A DNA stretch of 33,468 nt. Origin: a virus. Location: positions 1-33,468 of the IMG/VR virus record IMGVR_UViG_3300020394_000761. The stretch is one strand, 5' to 3'. Each line of letters starts with the position of its first letter. Positions within the stretch are counted from its first letter, which is position 1. Both the position numbers and the translations under genes were made by a program. A model generated the notes under the pieces. It was not told the origin of the DNA. It saw only the letters and a program-made list of their open reading frames with translations, and made no database searches. Below are positions 18,107-26,706 of this stretch, piece by piece.

Positions 18107-20362
18107 ATGCACGAAGCACTGAAAGACAGCGAGATGATGCAGGCTCCTAATAGAGAGGAGTATGAGCTCGAAATAGCAGAGCGTTTGCACATTTTCGCAT
18201 CTAGGCTGAACCGCCTATGCTCTGAGCAGGTGGCAAAGAAGAACCAGATCGAGCAACGATGGCTCGATGATCTGCGCCAATATCATGGTGAGTATGCTGC
18301 CGACGAGTCTGCAAAGCTCGCTAGGCAAAAGGGCTCTGAGGTATTTGTAAACATTACTCGGAACAAGACCAATGCAGCAGAGGCACGGCTGCAGGATATG
18401 CTGTTTCCAACAGATGATCGTAACTTTGGGTTATATGCAACGCCGGTTCCAGAGCTAGATTACATAAGCAAACAGCAGCCGGAAGCGCCAGATGAAGAAG
18501 AGCCGATCCAGCAGGCGAGAGAGATAAAGGCTGCAGCAACAGAAGCAGCACTTGCCATGCAGGAGGTTATAGACGATCAGCTTTTAGAGTCTCGGTACCA
18601 CATCAAAGCTAGGGACGTGATACATGACGCTTGCCAGCTAGGTACCGCAGTCATAAAAGGGCCAATCATTATTGGCAGAACCAAAAAGCGATGGGACGTC
18701 ATGCCGGATGGCATGAGCGTGTTGCAGATCGTTGAGGCGCTAGAGCCTACTATCGAGCGCGTAGATCCGTGGGATTTCTATCCGGATATGAGCGCCAAAA
18801 ACGTAGAGGAAGCAGAATTTGTATTTGAACGTCGCAGGCTGTCAAAGAAACAGCTTAGGGACATGGCACAGCTACCTGGGGTATTAGTCTCTCAGTTAAG
18901 GGAGATTGTTAAGTCAAGCGCAAAAGACACTCATATTGCTAAAGATTTTACAGATGACATCCGAAACATTACGGGTATCAATACTGTGGGCGAAGGCAAT
19001 AAGTATGAGATCTGGGAGTATCACGGCCCGATCTCTAAGTCTGAGCTCGCGGATGCCATGTCCATGTCTGACGAGCAAATGGATGAAGAAGAGATTGACG
19101 AGCTCGATGACGAGATAGAGGCGACAGTATTTTTCTCTGGCAATAACGTCATCAAGGTTGCCATCAATCCTATGGATTCTGATGACAGACCTTTTGCAGT
19201 GTTTAACTGGGAAAAGGACGAGTCATCAATTTTTGGATTTGGTGTGCCGTGCCTAATGCGCAGCGCACAGAAAGTTATCAACGCATCATGGCGTATGATG
19301 ATGGATAACGCCGGCCTGTCGGTTGCAGATCAGTTAGTTATCAACAAAGAATTACTGTATCCCGCAGACGGATCTTGGGACATGACGCCCAAGAAGATCT
19401 GGTATCTGCGAGACAAAACCCGATCTGTACAGGAAGCCTTTTCATCTTTTTCAACGCCAAGCCATCAAGTAGAGCTTGCCAACATCTTTGGTATGGCTAG
19501 GCAGCTTGCTGATGAAGAAACGAATTTGCCGCTAATCGCCCAGGGTGAGATGGGGCCGCACACAACTAAGACGTCATCTGGCATGGCTATGCTGATGAAC
19601 AGCTCTAACATTGTGCTGCGCAAGGCGGTTAAAAACTGGGATGACGATATTACCCGCCCACTGATTACCAGATTCTACGACTGGAATATGCAATACAACG
19701 AGAAAGCCGAAATCAAAGGCGATTTCAGTATTGAGGCCCGAGGATCCGGCGCTCTGCTTGTGCGAGAGAAGCAACAAGAGAATTTAATGATTTACTCGAA
19801 CCTATCTATGGCTATCCCAGAGTTCGCTAAGAGGCGCGATTGGGCAGAGCTAGATAGGGAGATAGCTAAATCGCTAGAGGTACCGTATGACCGCATAACG
19901 CTTGGCGACGAAGAAATCGCTGAGATGGAGGCGATGCAGGCCGAGATGATGAGCGCTCAGCAGGTAGATCCTAGAGCGCAAGAAATGCAGATGAAGATGC
20001 AACTCAAGCAGATTGAGCTGCAGCTAGACCAGAGCCGGTTCGAGTTAGACGCGCAAAAGGCTGCTGCTGACGCCCAGATGGATCAGCAGGAGCTGCAGTC
20101 TAAGATGGCGCTAGAGTCAGCAAAACTGGCGCAGATAGAGCGTTTGGAAATGCTGAAGCTGGAGTATCAGGAGCGTATAGAGCTCGCTAGGCTGCAGACC
20201 AAGTTTAGATCCGAAAGCGACTCGACACAGACTAGGGCCGCGATTGACGTCGAAAAGATTAGGACTGACCGCGACAAAGCGGCAGCTAATGTAAATGCAA
20301 AGCTGACAGAAGCCCAGCTCAAGACTCAAAACCTAGCGCTTGGCTATGACACCTTTGGATAA
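18107..20362 (+). CDS. Portal protein
   Basis: 751 residues behind AAGGAAG. The N-terminal region has VNITRNKTNAAEARLQDMLF, then the CQLGTAVIKGPIII block and DPWDFYPDMSAKN, a pattern common in podovirus portals of 600-800 residues. The middle has WRMMMDNAGLSVADQLVINK and SGMAMLMNSSNIVLRKAV. The C-terminal ~120 residues are a Met/Gln-rich coiled coil (about 615-735), consistent with the internal barrel or crown. It forms the dodecameric vertex ring that holds the motor and later the tail. Its position between terminase and scaffold genes fits. Confidence 0.9.
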   Translation: MHEALKDSEMMQAPNREEYELEIAERLHIFASRLNRLCSEQVAKKNQIEQRWLDDLRQYHGEYAADESAKLARQKGSEVFVNITRNKTNAAEARLQDMLFPTDDRNFGLYATPVPELDYISKQQPEAPDEEEPIQQAREIKAAATEAALAMQEVIDDQLLESRYHIKARDVIHDACQLGTAVIKGPIIIGRTKKRWDVMPDGMSVLQIVEALEPTIERVDPWDFYPDMSAKNVEEAEFVFERRRLSKKQLRDMAQLPGVLVSQLREIVKSSAKDTHIAKDFTDDIRNITGINTVGEGNKYEIWEYHGPISKSELADAMSMSDEQMDEEEIDELDDEIEATVFFSGNNVIKVAINPMDSDDRPFAVFNWEKDESSIFGFGVPCLMRSAQKVINASWRMMMDNAGLSVADQLVINKELLYPADGSWDMTPKKIWYLRDKTRSVQEAFSSFSTPSHQVELANIFGMARQLADEETNLPLIAQGEMGPHTTKTSSGMAMLMNSSNIVLRKAVKNWDDDITRPLITRFYDWNMQYNEKAEIKGDFSIEARGSGALLVREKQQENLMIYSNLSMAIPEFAKRRDWAELDREIAKSLEVPYDRITLGDEEIAEMEAMQAEMMSAQQVDPRAQEMQMKMQLKQIELQLDQSRFELDAQKAAADAQMDQQELQSKMALESAKLAQIERLEMLKLEYQERIELARLQTKFRSESDSTQTRAAIDVEKIRTDRDKAAANVNAKLTEAQLKTQNLALGYDTFG

Positions 20363-20365
20363 CGA

Positions 20366-20563
20366 ATGATTGACCCGCACTCACTTACTTGGAAAACCGT
20401 ACTGAAATTTATAGAGTCTGAGCGGCAGGATTGCATAGACTTTTTAATTGCAGACCGTGAATCAGAAAGACAGAGAGGCGCGTTAATTATTCTTGACAAG
20501 CTGGAGCGTCTAGCTGCTGATGAAACTCAGCCTGACATTACAGCGCCACTAAAGAGTGTATAA
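20366..20563 (+). CDS. Small unknown protein between portal and scaffold
   Basis: 65 residues from the ATG four bases after the portal stop. It contains SLTWKTVLKFIESERQDCID then a helical RESERQRGALIILDKLERLA, a pattern I recall from short genes next to podovirus portals. Length and helical content suggest a small accessory of head assembly. Nothing identifies catalysis. Confidence 0.65.
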   Translation: MIDPHSLTWKTVLKFIESERQDCIDFLIADRESERQRGALIILDKLERLAADETQPDITAPLKSV

Positions 20564-20610
20564 CTCTTACTGACTAAAGCCGCTCGATGTTTGAGCCGCC
20601 GAGGATTACC

Positions 20611-21498
20611 ATGACCGAGAAAGATGAAGAGCGATCCTTTGAGGATCACTTTGATGAGCTGGCGGGTGACGCTGTTCCGGAAGCCCCCCTTGAAATGTCA
20701 ATCCCTGATGAAACTGATGAAGGAGAAAGTCATGCCGCACAAAAAGAAGAAAAAGAAGAAGAGCAAACCTTACGGGTACTAGAGCCGGAAGGTGAGGAGG
20801 AGCCCGAGCCAGAGCCAGAGGCTCCAGAAACTGACACGCCTAGCCTAGAGGAGCAGCTTACTTTAACAAGAGCTGAGCTTCAGAAAGAACGGCATAGGTA
20901 CAATTCAGATCTGGGAAGGCAAAACGCCTTCAAGCGACAGATCAAAGAGCGGGACGAGCAGATAGCGCAACTGCAGCGCCAAATACAGAACGCCGTCCCG
21001 CAACAAAAAAGCGCACTGCATGAGGATTATCCCGACATAGCGGAGGGAGCTCAGCAGTTAGTGGGTTCAGCGCTTGATCCCGTAAATCAGCGTATTGCCC
21101 AGATGGAGCAGTCGATAGCGCAGTTTCAAGCTAACGAGCACAATAACTTCATCCAGGGTCAATTCGCGGAGCTAGAAGCAGAACATCCAGACTGGAACGA
21201 CATAGCAGAGTCGCCAGAGTTCAGGCACTGGATTACCCAGCAGCCCGAGCAAGTACAAGCAATGTACGAAAGTGATATGGCAACTGATGCCATTTATCTC
21301 ATTCGTAGCTACAAGAGTGAGGTTATGCCTGCACAACAGCAGGATAACTCAGCACTGAAGCAACGCCGTGAAAAGCAGCTTCGACAAGCGCAGAACGTGC
21401 CTTCTCGCGGAGGTCGTTCACAGCAAATCGCGCCGCCTGATGATGATTATGAGGCCGCGTTCGATTACTTTGCTGAATTGGACGAGCGCCGTAACTAG
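20611..21498 (+). CDS. Scaffolding protein
   Basis: 295 residues from the ATG at 20611, chosen for GAGG six bases upstream; an ATG at 20587 has no such site. The N-terminal ~90 residues are extremely acidic (Glu/Asp/Pro). A coiled coil follows (SLEEQLTLTRAELQKERHRY... QIAQLQRQIQ), then DPVNQRIAQMEQSIAQFQAN and a helical domain around ALEHPDW-like EAEHPDWNDIAESPEF. The C-terminal part is short, basic then acidic. Charge, coiled coil and place between portal and capsid are typical of scaffolds. Confidence 0.85.
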   Translation: MTEKDEERSFEDHFDELAGDAVPEAPLEMSIPDETDEGESHAAQKEEKEEEQTLRVLEPEGEEEPEPEPEAPETDTPSLEEQLTLTRAELQKERHRYNSDLGRQNAFKRQIKERDEQIAQLQRQIQNAVPQQKSALHEDYPDIAEGAQQLVGSALDPVNQRIAQMEQSIAQFQANEHNNFIQGQFAELEAEHPDWNDIAESPEFRHWITQQPEQVQAMYESDMATDAIYLIRSYKSEVMPAQQQDNSALKQRREKQLRQAQNVPSRGGRSQQIAPPDDDYEAAFDYFAELDERRN

Positions 21499-21558
21499 AA
21501 ACGTCCTGCAACCTGACACACACCTAACACAAGCGACGTTAAGGGATCGCTGCCGCCG

Positions 21559-21574
21559 TGTTCCATGTGGAACA
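21559..21574. promoter_or_regulatory. parS-like palindrome upstream of the capsid gene
   Basis: TGTTCCATGTGGAACA: perfect 7-bp arms around TG. It differs by one base from TGTTCCACGTGGAACA, a bacterial ParB (parS) palindrome variant (consensus TGTTTCACGTGAAACA). It lies in the 174-base gap between scaffold and capsid genes. No parA/parB gene is in the window, so any ParB would be from the host or encoded outside. Confidence 0.5.
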
Positions 21575-21672
21575 TTCGCCGCAGTTAGATTCTGGTACCT
21601 CCCCTTGAGCGGTGATTTGTCAATTACTTAAACCCTAATTGCCAATCTCTCATTCAATAGGAGGAGACTACT

Positions 21673-22662
21673 GTGGCATCTACTACTTACTCCAACCTTT
21701 CGCAGCGTACTAATGCCTATGCCGCGAAAGAAATGTTGGCCCACGCTGAGCCCATTGCGTGTCTCAGCAAATTCGGCATGACCAAGCCTATGCCAAAGAA
21801 CAAGGCGAACACTGTAAAGTTCCGTCGCCCTGTACCCTTGGCTGTGGCTACAACCCCTTTGACTGAAGGCACACCGCCCACGTCACAGGCTCTCGGCTAC
21901 GAAGATGTAACAGTCGCGCTTAGCCAGTACGGTAACGTCGTTGAAATCACTGACGTCGTGAACGATCTGGCAGAAGATCCAGTGTTGAAAGACGCTGCGA
22001 TGATGTGCGGCGAGCAGGCTATGGAAACGATTGAAACCCTTATGTGGGGTGTCATTCGTGGCGGAACTAATGTCGTTTACGCCAATGGCTCTGCGCGTAA
22101 TGCTGTCAACTCGGTTCTCACGTTGAACAAGCAGCGAGCGATTACTCGCACGTTGAAGAACAATCGTGGCAAGAAAGTTACTCAAATGCTTTCTAGCTCG
22201 GTTAAGTTCAACACTGAAGCTGTGGCGGCTGCATACATTGCATTTGCCCACACTGACCTAGAAGCCGATATTCGCGGTTTGGCTGGCTTTACCCCTACTG
22301 AGAAGTACGGATCAATGAAAGCCATTCCTTACGAGATCGGTAAAGTAGAGGACGTTCGCTATGTGCTGACTCCTGTACTCGATTCTTTTGCTGACGCCGG
22401 CGGTACTGCTGGCAGCATGATCTCTACTAGCGGATCTGCTGCTGACGTTTACCCCATCGTCTATGTAGCAAAAGATGCGTATGGTCACGTTGCTCTCAAA
22501 GGCGCAGAGGCTATCACTCCCACGATCATTAACCCTGGTCAATTAGACAAGTCTGATCCCCTCGGTCAGAAGGGCATGGTTGGTTGGAAGTGCTACCACA
22601 AGAGCTTTATCGCCAACCAGTCTTGGATGGTGAGAGCAGAAGTAGCAGCTACCGCGCTGTAA
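21673..22662 (+). CDS. Major capsid protein, N4-gp56 family
   Basis: 329 residues with a GTG start behind a very strong AGGAGGAG site, as expected for the most abundant virion protein. Recognisable pieces: TYSNLSQRTNAYAAKEMLAH at the N terminus, TVKFRRPVPLAVATTPLTEG, then VTVALSQYGNVVEITDVVND, and SGYTPTEKY-like AGFTPTEKYGSMKAIPYEIG. This is the HK97-fold N4-gp56 family. The N terminus shows no long scaffold-like delta domain. A terminator follows the gene directly. Confidence 0.9.
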   Translation: MASTTYSNLSQRTNAYAAKEMLAHAEPIACLSKFGMTKPMPKNKANTVKFRRPVPLAVATTPLTEGTPPTSQALGYEDVTVALSQYGNVVEITDVVNDLAEDPVLKDAAMMCGEQAMETIETLMWGVIRGGTNVVYANGSARNAVNSVLTLNKQRAITRTLKNNRGKKVTQMLSSSVKFNTEAVAAAYIAFAHTDLEADIRGLAGFTPTEKYGSMKAIPYEIGKVEDVRYVLTPVLDSFADAGGTAGSMISTSGSAADVYPIVYVAKDAYGHVALKGAEAITPTIINPGQLDKSDPLGQKGMVGWKCYHKSFIANQSWMVRAEVAATAL

Positions 22663-22681
22663 GCAGTAACTAGCGGTAAAC

Positions 22682-22705
22682 GGGGGGCTTCGGCCCCCTT
22701 ATTTC
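22682..22705 (+). terminator. Intrinsic terminator after the capsid gene
   Basis: GGGGGC (22683-22688), TTCG loop (22689-22692), GCCCCC (22693-22698), then TTATTT. A UUCG tetraloop on a GC-only stem is very stable. It probably sets the dose of downstream tail messages below that of capsid, or stabilises the capsid mRNA 3' end. Confidence 0.82.
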
Positions 22706-22738
22706 ATTTAAGCCGCCCTCGGGCCGCAGGAGAACAAA

Positions 22739-23140
22739 ATGTCAGAGATCAACCTCTATAACCTCAGTATTGACGAGCTCAAGGAGCAAGCACGGATACT
22801 TGGCATTGCCATTCGTGGCAACCCAAGCGCCGACACTCTGAGAGAAAAGATCCGTCAAGCCGTTAATATCGAACCTGCAGAAAGCAGCAAGCCTGCTGAT
22901 GTAGACGATTCTGACCGCAAAAAGGGCTGGATCACCATTGTCATATCGGAGGATGAGAACGATCAGCAACCAGTTTATGTAGGCGTGAATGGCAAGTCCT
23001 ACTTTATACGGCGCGGAGAACCAGTAGCTGTGCCTCCTGAAGTAGTGGGCGTGTTGACTGACGCTAAGCAGACTGTACCAACAGGTAAAGATGGTGCCTT
23101 TAAAACCATCCAGACGTATCCATTTAGCATAGAGAAGTGA
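22739..23140 (+). CDS. Unknown virion-region protein with SAP-like N-terminal motif
   Basis: 133 residues with AGGAG upstream. The N-terminal NLYNLSIDELKEQARILGIA then NPSADTLREKIRQAV resembles a SAP or HeH-type helix-extension-helix, which binds DNA in other proteins. The C-terminal half is beta-rich (GWITIVISEDE, then QPVYVGVNGKSYFIRRGEPV and VLTDAKQTVP), as in small head proteins with an N-terminal helix bundle. It lies between capsid and adaptor, so a head-completion or decoration role is likely. Confidence 0.7.
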   Translation: MSEINLYNLSIDELKEQARILGIAIRGNPSADTLREKIRQAVNIEPAESSKPADVDDSDRKKGWITIVISEDENDQQPVYVGVNGKSYFIRRGEPVAVPPEVVGVLTDAKQTVPTGKDGAFKTIQTYPFSIEK

Positions 23141-23141
23141 C

Positions 23142-23765
23142 ATGAACTTTCTTGATCTTTGCCAAAGGCTTGTCAGAGAGACAGGCATTGCCGATGACGG
23201 GCCGGCTACTGTGACGGGCCAAATTGGGGATTTTGGCAGGGTCGTAGATTGGATAAATGACGCTTGGCTAAAGATCCAGTCAATTCGTGCAGACTGGAAT
23301 TGGGCGTGGAGTACCGGCACCGCTACTCTCACGGCTAGCACTAACACAATTACCCTGCCCTCGACGGTAGAGACAATTAAAAGAGTCTCTATTGGACAGG
23401 GCTATCTACAATCAGAGGATTACAACGATTTTGCTGATGCGTATCGTTTAATTCAAGACGGTGATCCTAGTGTCTGGACTATAAAACCAGACGGAACACT
23501 GTGCTTTAACTCGAAGCCAACTGAAAACAAAACAGTGACCTTCGAGTCGTATGCCACTCCGTCAGCGCTGGTTAATGGTACAGACGTGCCAGCCATGCCA
23601 GAGCGGTACCATATGCTTATTGTTTATGAGGCGCTGCGTTGTTATGCGCAGTTTGACGAGGCGCCCGAACTAGAACAACGGGCATTTCTGTATTACGAAG
23701 AAATGCTTGCTGATTTAGAGCGGGATCAGCTCGCTCGGATAGTGGCGCCAGAGTCCCTTGCATGA
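23142..23765 (+). CDS. Head-tail adaptor protein
   Basis: 207 residues. Starts MNFLDLCQRLVRETGIADDG then VDWINDAWLKIQSIRADWNW, the helical opening of a phage adaptor family common in podoviruses. The body is beta-rich with the loop WTIKPDGTLCFNSKP, and the C-terminal helix pair (YHMLIVYEALRCYAQFDEAP... LADLERDQLA) is typical. It should form the ring below the portal. It overlaps the next gene by four bases, as expected for connector components. Confidence 0.78.
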   Translation: MNFLDLCQRLVRETGIADDGPATVTGQIGDFGRVVDWINDAWLKIQSIRADWNWAWSTGTATLTASTNTITLPSTVETIKRVSIGQGYLQSEDYNDFADAYRLIQDGDPSVWTIKPDGTLCFNSKPTENKTVTFESYATPSALVNGTDVPAMPERYHMLIVYEALRCYAQFDEAPELEQRAFLYYEEMLADLERDQLARIVAPESLA

Positions 23766-25255
23766 CCATAAAGCTAGAGTACTTTCCGGCAGCAGGCGGC
23801 TTGAACCAAGAAGCGCCTCCGCTTTCCCTAAACCCTGGGGAGCTAGTGGATGTCGTTAATTATGAGTGTATGCCTAACGGCGGCTACCGGCGCATATTTG
23901 GCTATGCGCTTTTTGACGGCCAAAGCACTGCTACGCAGTCAGTCCCAGGGTCAGGCCCAGTAAAGGGGCTGCACATATACAAGGGCAATGTATACGCGAT
24001 CAGAGAAGATGGCACTAATGGCCGTATGTATAAGGCCACATCAACCGGCTGGGTAGAGGTTAATTCTTCTAAAACGTGGTCGCTGGGCGGAACGTACCGT
24101 TTTTGTAACTACAATTTTGGCGGTCAGGACGATGACGAAACAATGTACATCGTCAACGGAATTGACAAGGCCACGGAGTTTAACGGCACAGTTTTCACGC
24201 TAATCACTACGGGAGCGCCATCTACGGCTGATAACCCGTCATATGTGGTTGGGTACAAAAAGCATCTTGTTCTCGGTGTTCAGTCATCTCTTCAAATATC
24301 AGAGATCGGCAACCCGAACGGCTATACAGCCGCCGGTGGAGCAGCGGAAATTGCGGTAGGAGATACCGTAACCAACTTGAAAGAGCATTCTAGTGCTTTG
24401 ATCGTTGGCTGCGAGGATTCAACAAAAACCTTATATGGTGAATCGGCTGCAAACTGGCAGCTCGATGATCTGAATAAGGCCGGCACTTACTCTGGCACAA
24501 TGGAGTCCATTGGTGGTCAGGTTGTCGGGTTAGATCGGCAAGGCTTGATGAGTCTAGCTGCAGCGCAGCAGTACGGAAACTTTGCTTACGCATCTTTATC
24601 TGGGAAGGTAAAGACTTTAATAAAAGAGTTTGGCACTGCTAGCGTCAGCGTTCTTAATAGAGCCACTGGTCAATACAGGCTTTTTAATGGCAAGGACGGG
24701 TTGTATTTTTCCTTCAACGGCCCTGATTTGATCGGGGTTACGAAAACCAGATTTCCTGACGAAGTAAAGTGCGCAGCGTCTGCTATTGATGAGACAGAAA
24801 CTGAGATCAGTTTTTTCGGAGCGCAGGACGGTAAAGTCTACAAAATGGACACTGGCTATAGATTTGGCACTACAAACATCTATGCCTTTGTTTTGACTAA
24901 CTTCACGGCCTACGGTGGCCCCACGCAGAGAAAGCGATACAGGCTGGTGCAGCCAGATATTCGTGTAGAGGGCGCACCGATCTATATAAACATAAGGGCT
25001 ACAACAGAATATGGACTTGGTGAGTCATCGAGAGGGCTATCAAATCTTTTATATACAGCCCCTGGCTCCCTATGGGATGTTTCAGAGTGGAACGAGTTTT
25101 CATGGGGATCCGCGTATTCAAATGACGCAAAAGTAAGAGTTTCTGTTACCGGCGCAAATATGGGCGTGTATATAGCAACAGATGGCACTGAAAACTCAGT
25201 ACATACAATTCATGGAGTCACACTCCATTATTCACCACGGAGGCTTATGCGGTGA
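23762..25255 (+). CDS. Tail protein, probably nozzle/beta-propeller type
   Basis: 497 residues, ATGA overlap. Starts with a conserved N-terminal segment FPAAGGLNQEAPPLSLNPGELVDVVNYECMPNGGYRRI, which is typical of tail proteins that sit just after the adaptor. The rest is a long chain of beta strands with repeated motifs such as GKDGLYFSFNGPDLIGV and GAQDGKVYKMDTGYRFG, suggesting a propeller. Such proteins usually form the tail nozzle. The last ~100 residues carry SSRGLSNLLYTAP and NEFSWGS-type segments. Confidence 0.7.
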   Translation: MTIKLEYFPAAGGLNQEAPPLSLNPGELVDVVNYECMPNGGYRRIFGYALFDGQSTATQSVPGSGPVKGLHIYKGNVYAIREDGTNGRMYKATSTGWVEVNSSKTWSLGGTYRFCNYNFGGQDDDETMYIVNGIDKATEFNGTVFTLITTGAPSTADNPSYVVGYKKHLVLGVQSSLQISEIGNPNGYTAAGGAAEIAVGDTVTNLKEHSSALIVGCEDSTKTLYGESAANWQLDDLNKAGTYSGTMESIGGQVVGLDRQGLMSLAAAQQYGNFAYASLSGKVKTLIKEFGTASVSVLNRATGQYRLFNGKDGLYFSFNGPDLIGVTKTRFPDEVKCAASAIDETETEISFFGAQDGKVYKMDTGYRFGTTNIYAFVLTNFTAYGGPTQRKRYRLVQPDIRVEGAPIYINIRATTEYGLGESSRGLSNLLYTAPGSLWDVSEWNEFSWGSAYSNDAKVRVSVTGANMGVYIATDGTENSVHTIHGVTLHYSPRRLMR

Positions 25256-26697
25256 GCAATAACTATGTGCCAAATGTAACTGACCTTTTGGCCGGCGAGC
25301 TGGCTAGGGCGACAGACATAAACCTGCGCTACAGTTATGTAGTATCAGGATTTGACAAGCTGCCTACCCCATTATCAGGCGGTGGCGGTTTTTCCGTTCC
25401 GGTTCCGGTTGGCGAGCCCACTCAGGCGTCCCATGCTGCGACCAAAAATTACATGGACACTACGGTGGTGTCTGCTGCGCAAACTGCAGCAGTCCCTGCG
25501 GCAGAGACAGCAGCTCTCGCAGCGGTTGCACCAGAAGTGGCAGCGGCTGCTGCGTCGGCCACCCAAGCAGCAAACAGTGCTACGGCATCGGCTGGATCAG
25601 CGACCACCGCCAGCAATCATGTGGCGACGGCATTAACCCATGCAAATACGTCGCTGACGCACTCGAATACTTCATCTACCCACGCGGCAACGTCGCTTAC
25701 ACACGCCAATACGTCTTTAGGACACGCTAATAACGCGCAATCTTCTCTTAATAGCTTTCAGGCTATTTATTTAGGAGAACACGCTACAGCCCCATCAACG
25801 TCTGGCGTTGGTGAAGGCTCGCTGTATTGGAACAGTACGCAGAATCAACTGTACGTTCTGGATAGCGGATCGTGGAATCAAGCGGCATTTAATGTATCGG
25901 GCGCTGTAATTGCCGCTAACAACCTTAGTGATCTGGCTGACGCAGAAACGTCAGTTACAAATCTAGGTTTGGCGTATAACAAAATTACTGTGACTGTCGC
26001 GGGTGGCAAGTTTTTACTTGATGGCACGGCTCAGCAGAAAAGCACACTGACGCCATCAGTTAAGTACCGATTCGATCAGTCGGACTCGTCTAATGCTGGG
26101 CATCCGATCAAGTTTTCTACAACGAACGACGGCACCCATGCCGGCGGAGCTGCGTTCACAACCGGCATAAATAGCGTTGGTGTGCCAGGGCAAGCCGGAG
26201 CGTACACAGAGATCACTGTAGAGCAGGACTCAGCAGTCCTGTATTACTACTGTCAAAATCACGCTGGCATGGGTGCTAGGGCGTATGCTAAGGCATCTAG
26301 CGGCGGTAGCGGCGGCGCTAGCGCCTCTACCGGCGACATGACCGGCTACTACGTTGTAGCTAGTCCTCCAGACAACATCGTTTTTAAGCCGACTTACACA
26401 GTGATGCCAACTGACTTTACCGTCGTAGGCACATTTCAGGGGTTTAGCGGAGAAACAACAGAGCTTCATATAACAGATCTAACGTCCATAGAATCAGACG
26501 GATCTTATGTTGCTGAAGATACAACCATCTCTGGAGGACATTTTTTTTACAAGCTGTACCATATTGCAGATGGCAAAACGGTCACTGTAGGCGCGACAGA
26601 CATGATCCACGGTGTCGGAGAAGTGCCAATAGGCGGAGCGGTAGCGGTAGACGCAACGCGATCCAGTGGCGAACTAATTTACTTCGGAGATTTATAG
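25252..26697 (+). CDS. Tail fibre with Ala/His repeat stalk and cupredoxin-like domain
   Basis: 481 residues, ATGA overlap. Domain order: short N-terminal module (LPTPLSGGGGFSVPVP, then GEPTQASHAATKNYMD) that probably docks to the tail; an Ala-rich stalk (about 70-128) ending in five heptads such as LTHANTS (129-163); a GEGSLYWNSTQNQLYV region; a cupredoxin-like domain (about 244-350) with His284, Cys334, His337 and Met340; a Gly-rich hinge; and a beta-rich C-terminal domain (356-481). It is a trimeric fibre by inference. The copper-ligand set is rare for a fibre. Confidence 0.75.
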   Translation: MSNNYVPNVTDLLAGELARATDINLRYSYVVSGFDKLPTPLSGGGGFSVPVPVGEPTQASHAATKNYMDTTVVSAAQTAAVPAAETAALAAVAPEVAAAAASATQAANSATASAGSATTASNHVATALTHANTSLTHSNTSSTHAATSLTHANTSLGHANNAQSSLNSFQAIYLGEHATAPSTSGVGEGSLYWNSTQNQLYVLDSGSWNQAAFNVSGAVIAANNLSDLADAETSVTNLGLAYNKITVTVAGGKFLLDGTAQQKSTLTPSVKYRFDQSDSSNAGHPIKFSTTNDGTHAGGAAFTTGINSVGVPGQAGAYTEITVEQDSAVLYYYCQNHAGMGARAYAKASSGGSGGASASTGDMTGYYVVASPPDNIVFKPTYTVMPTDFTVVGTFQGFSGETTELHITDLTSIESDGSYVAEDTTISGGHFFYKLYHIADGKTVTVGATDMIHGVGEVPIGGAVAVDATRSSGELIYFGDL

Positions 26698-26706
26698 AGG
26701 GCTCTC

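Noticed and set aside
21598-21640. Promoter for the capsid gene (TTGAGC or TTGTCA boxes)
   Set aside because: No spacing gives a -10 with more than three matches; the gap may rely on readthrough.
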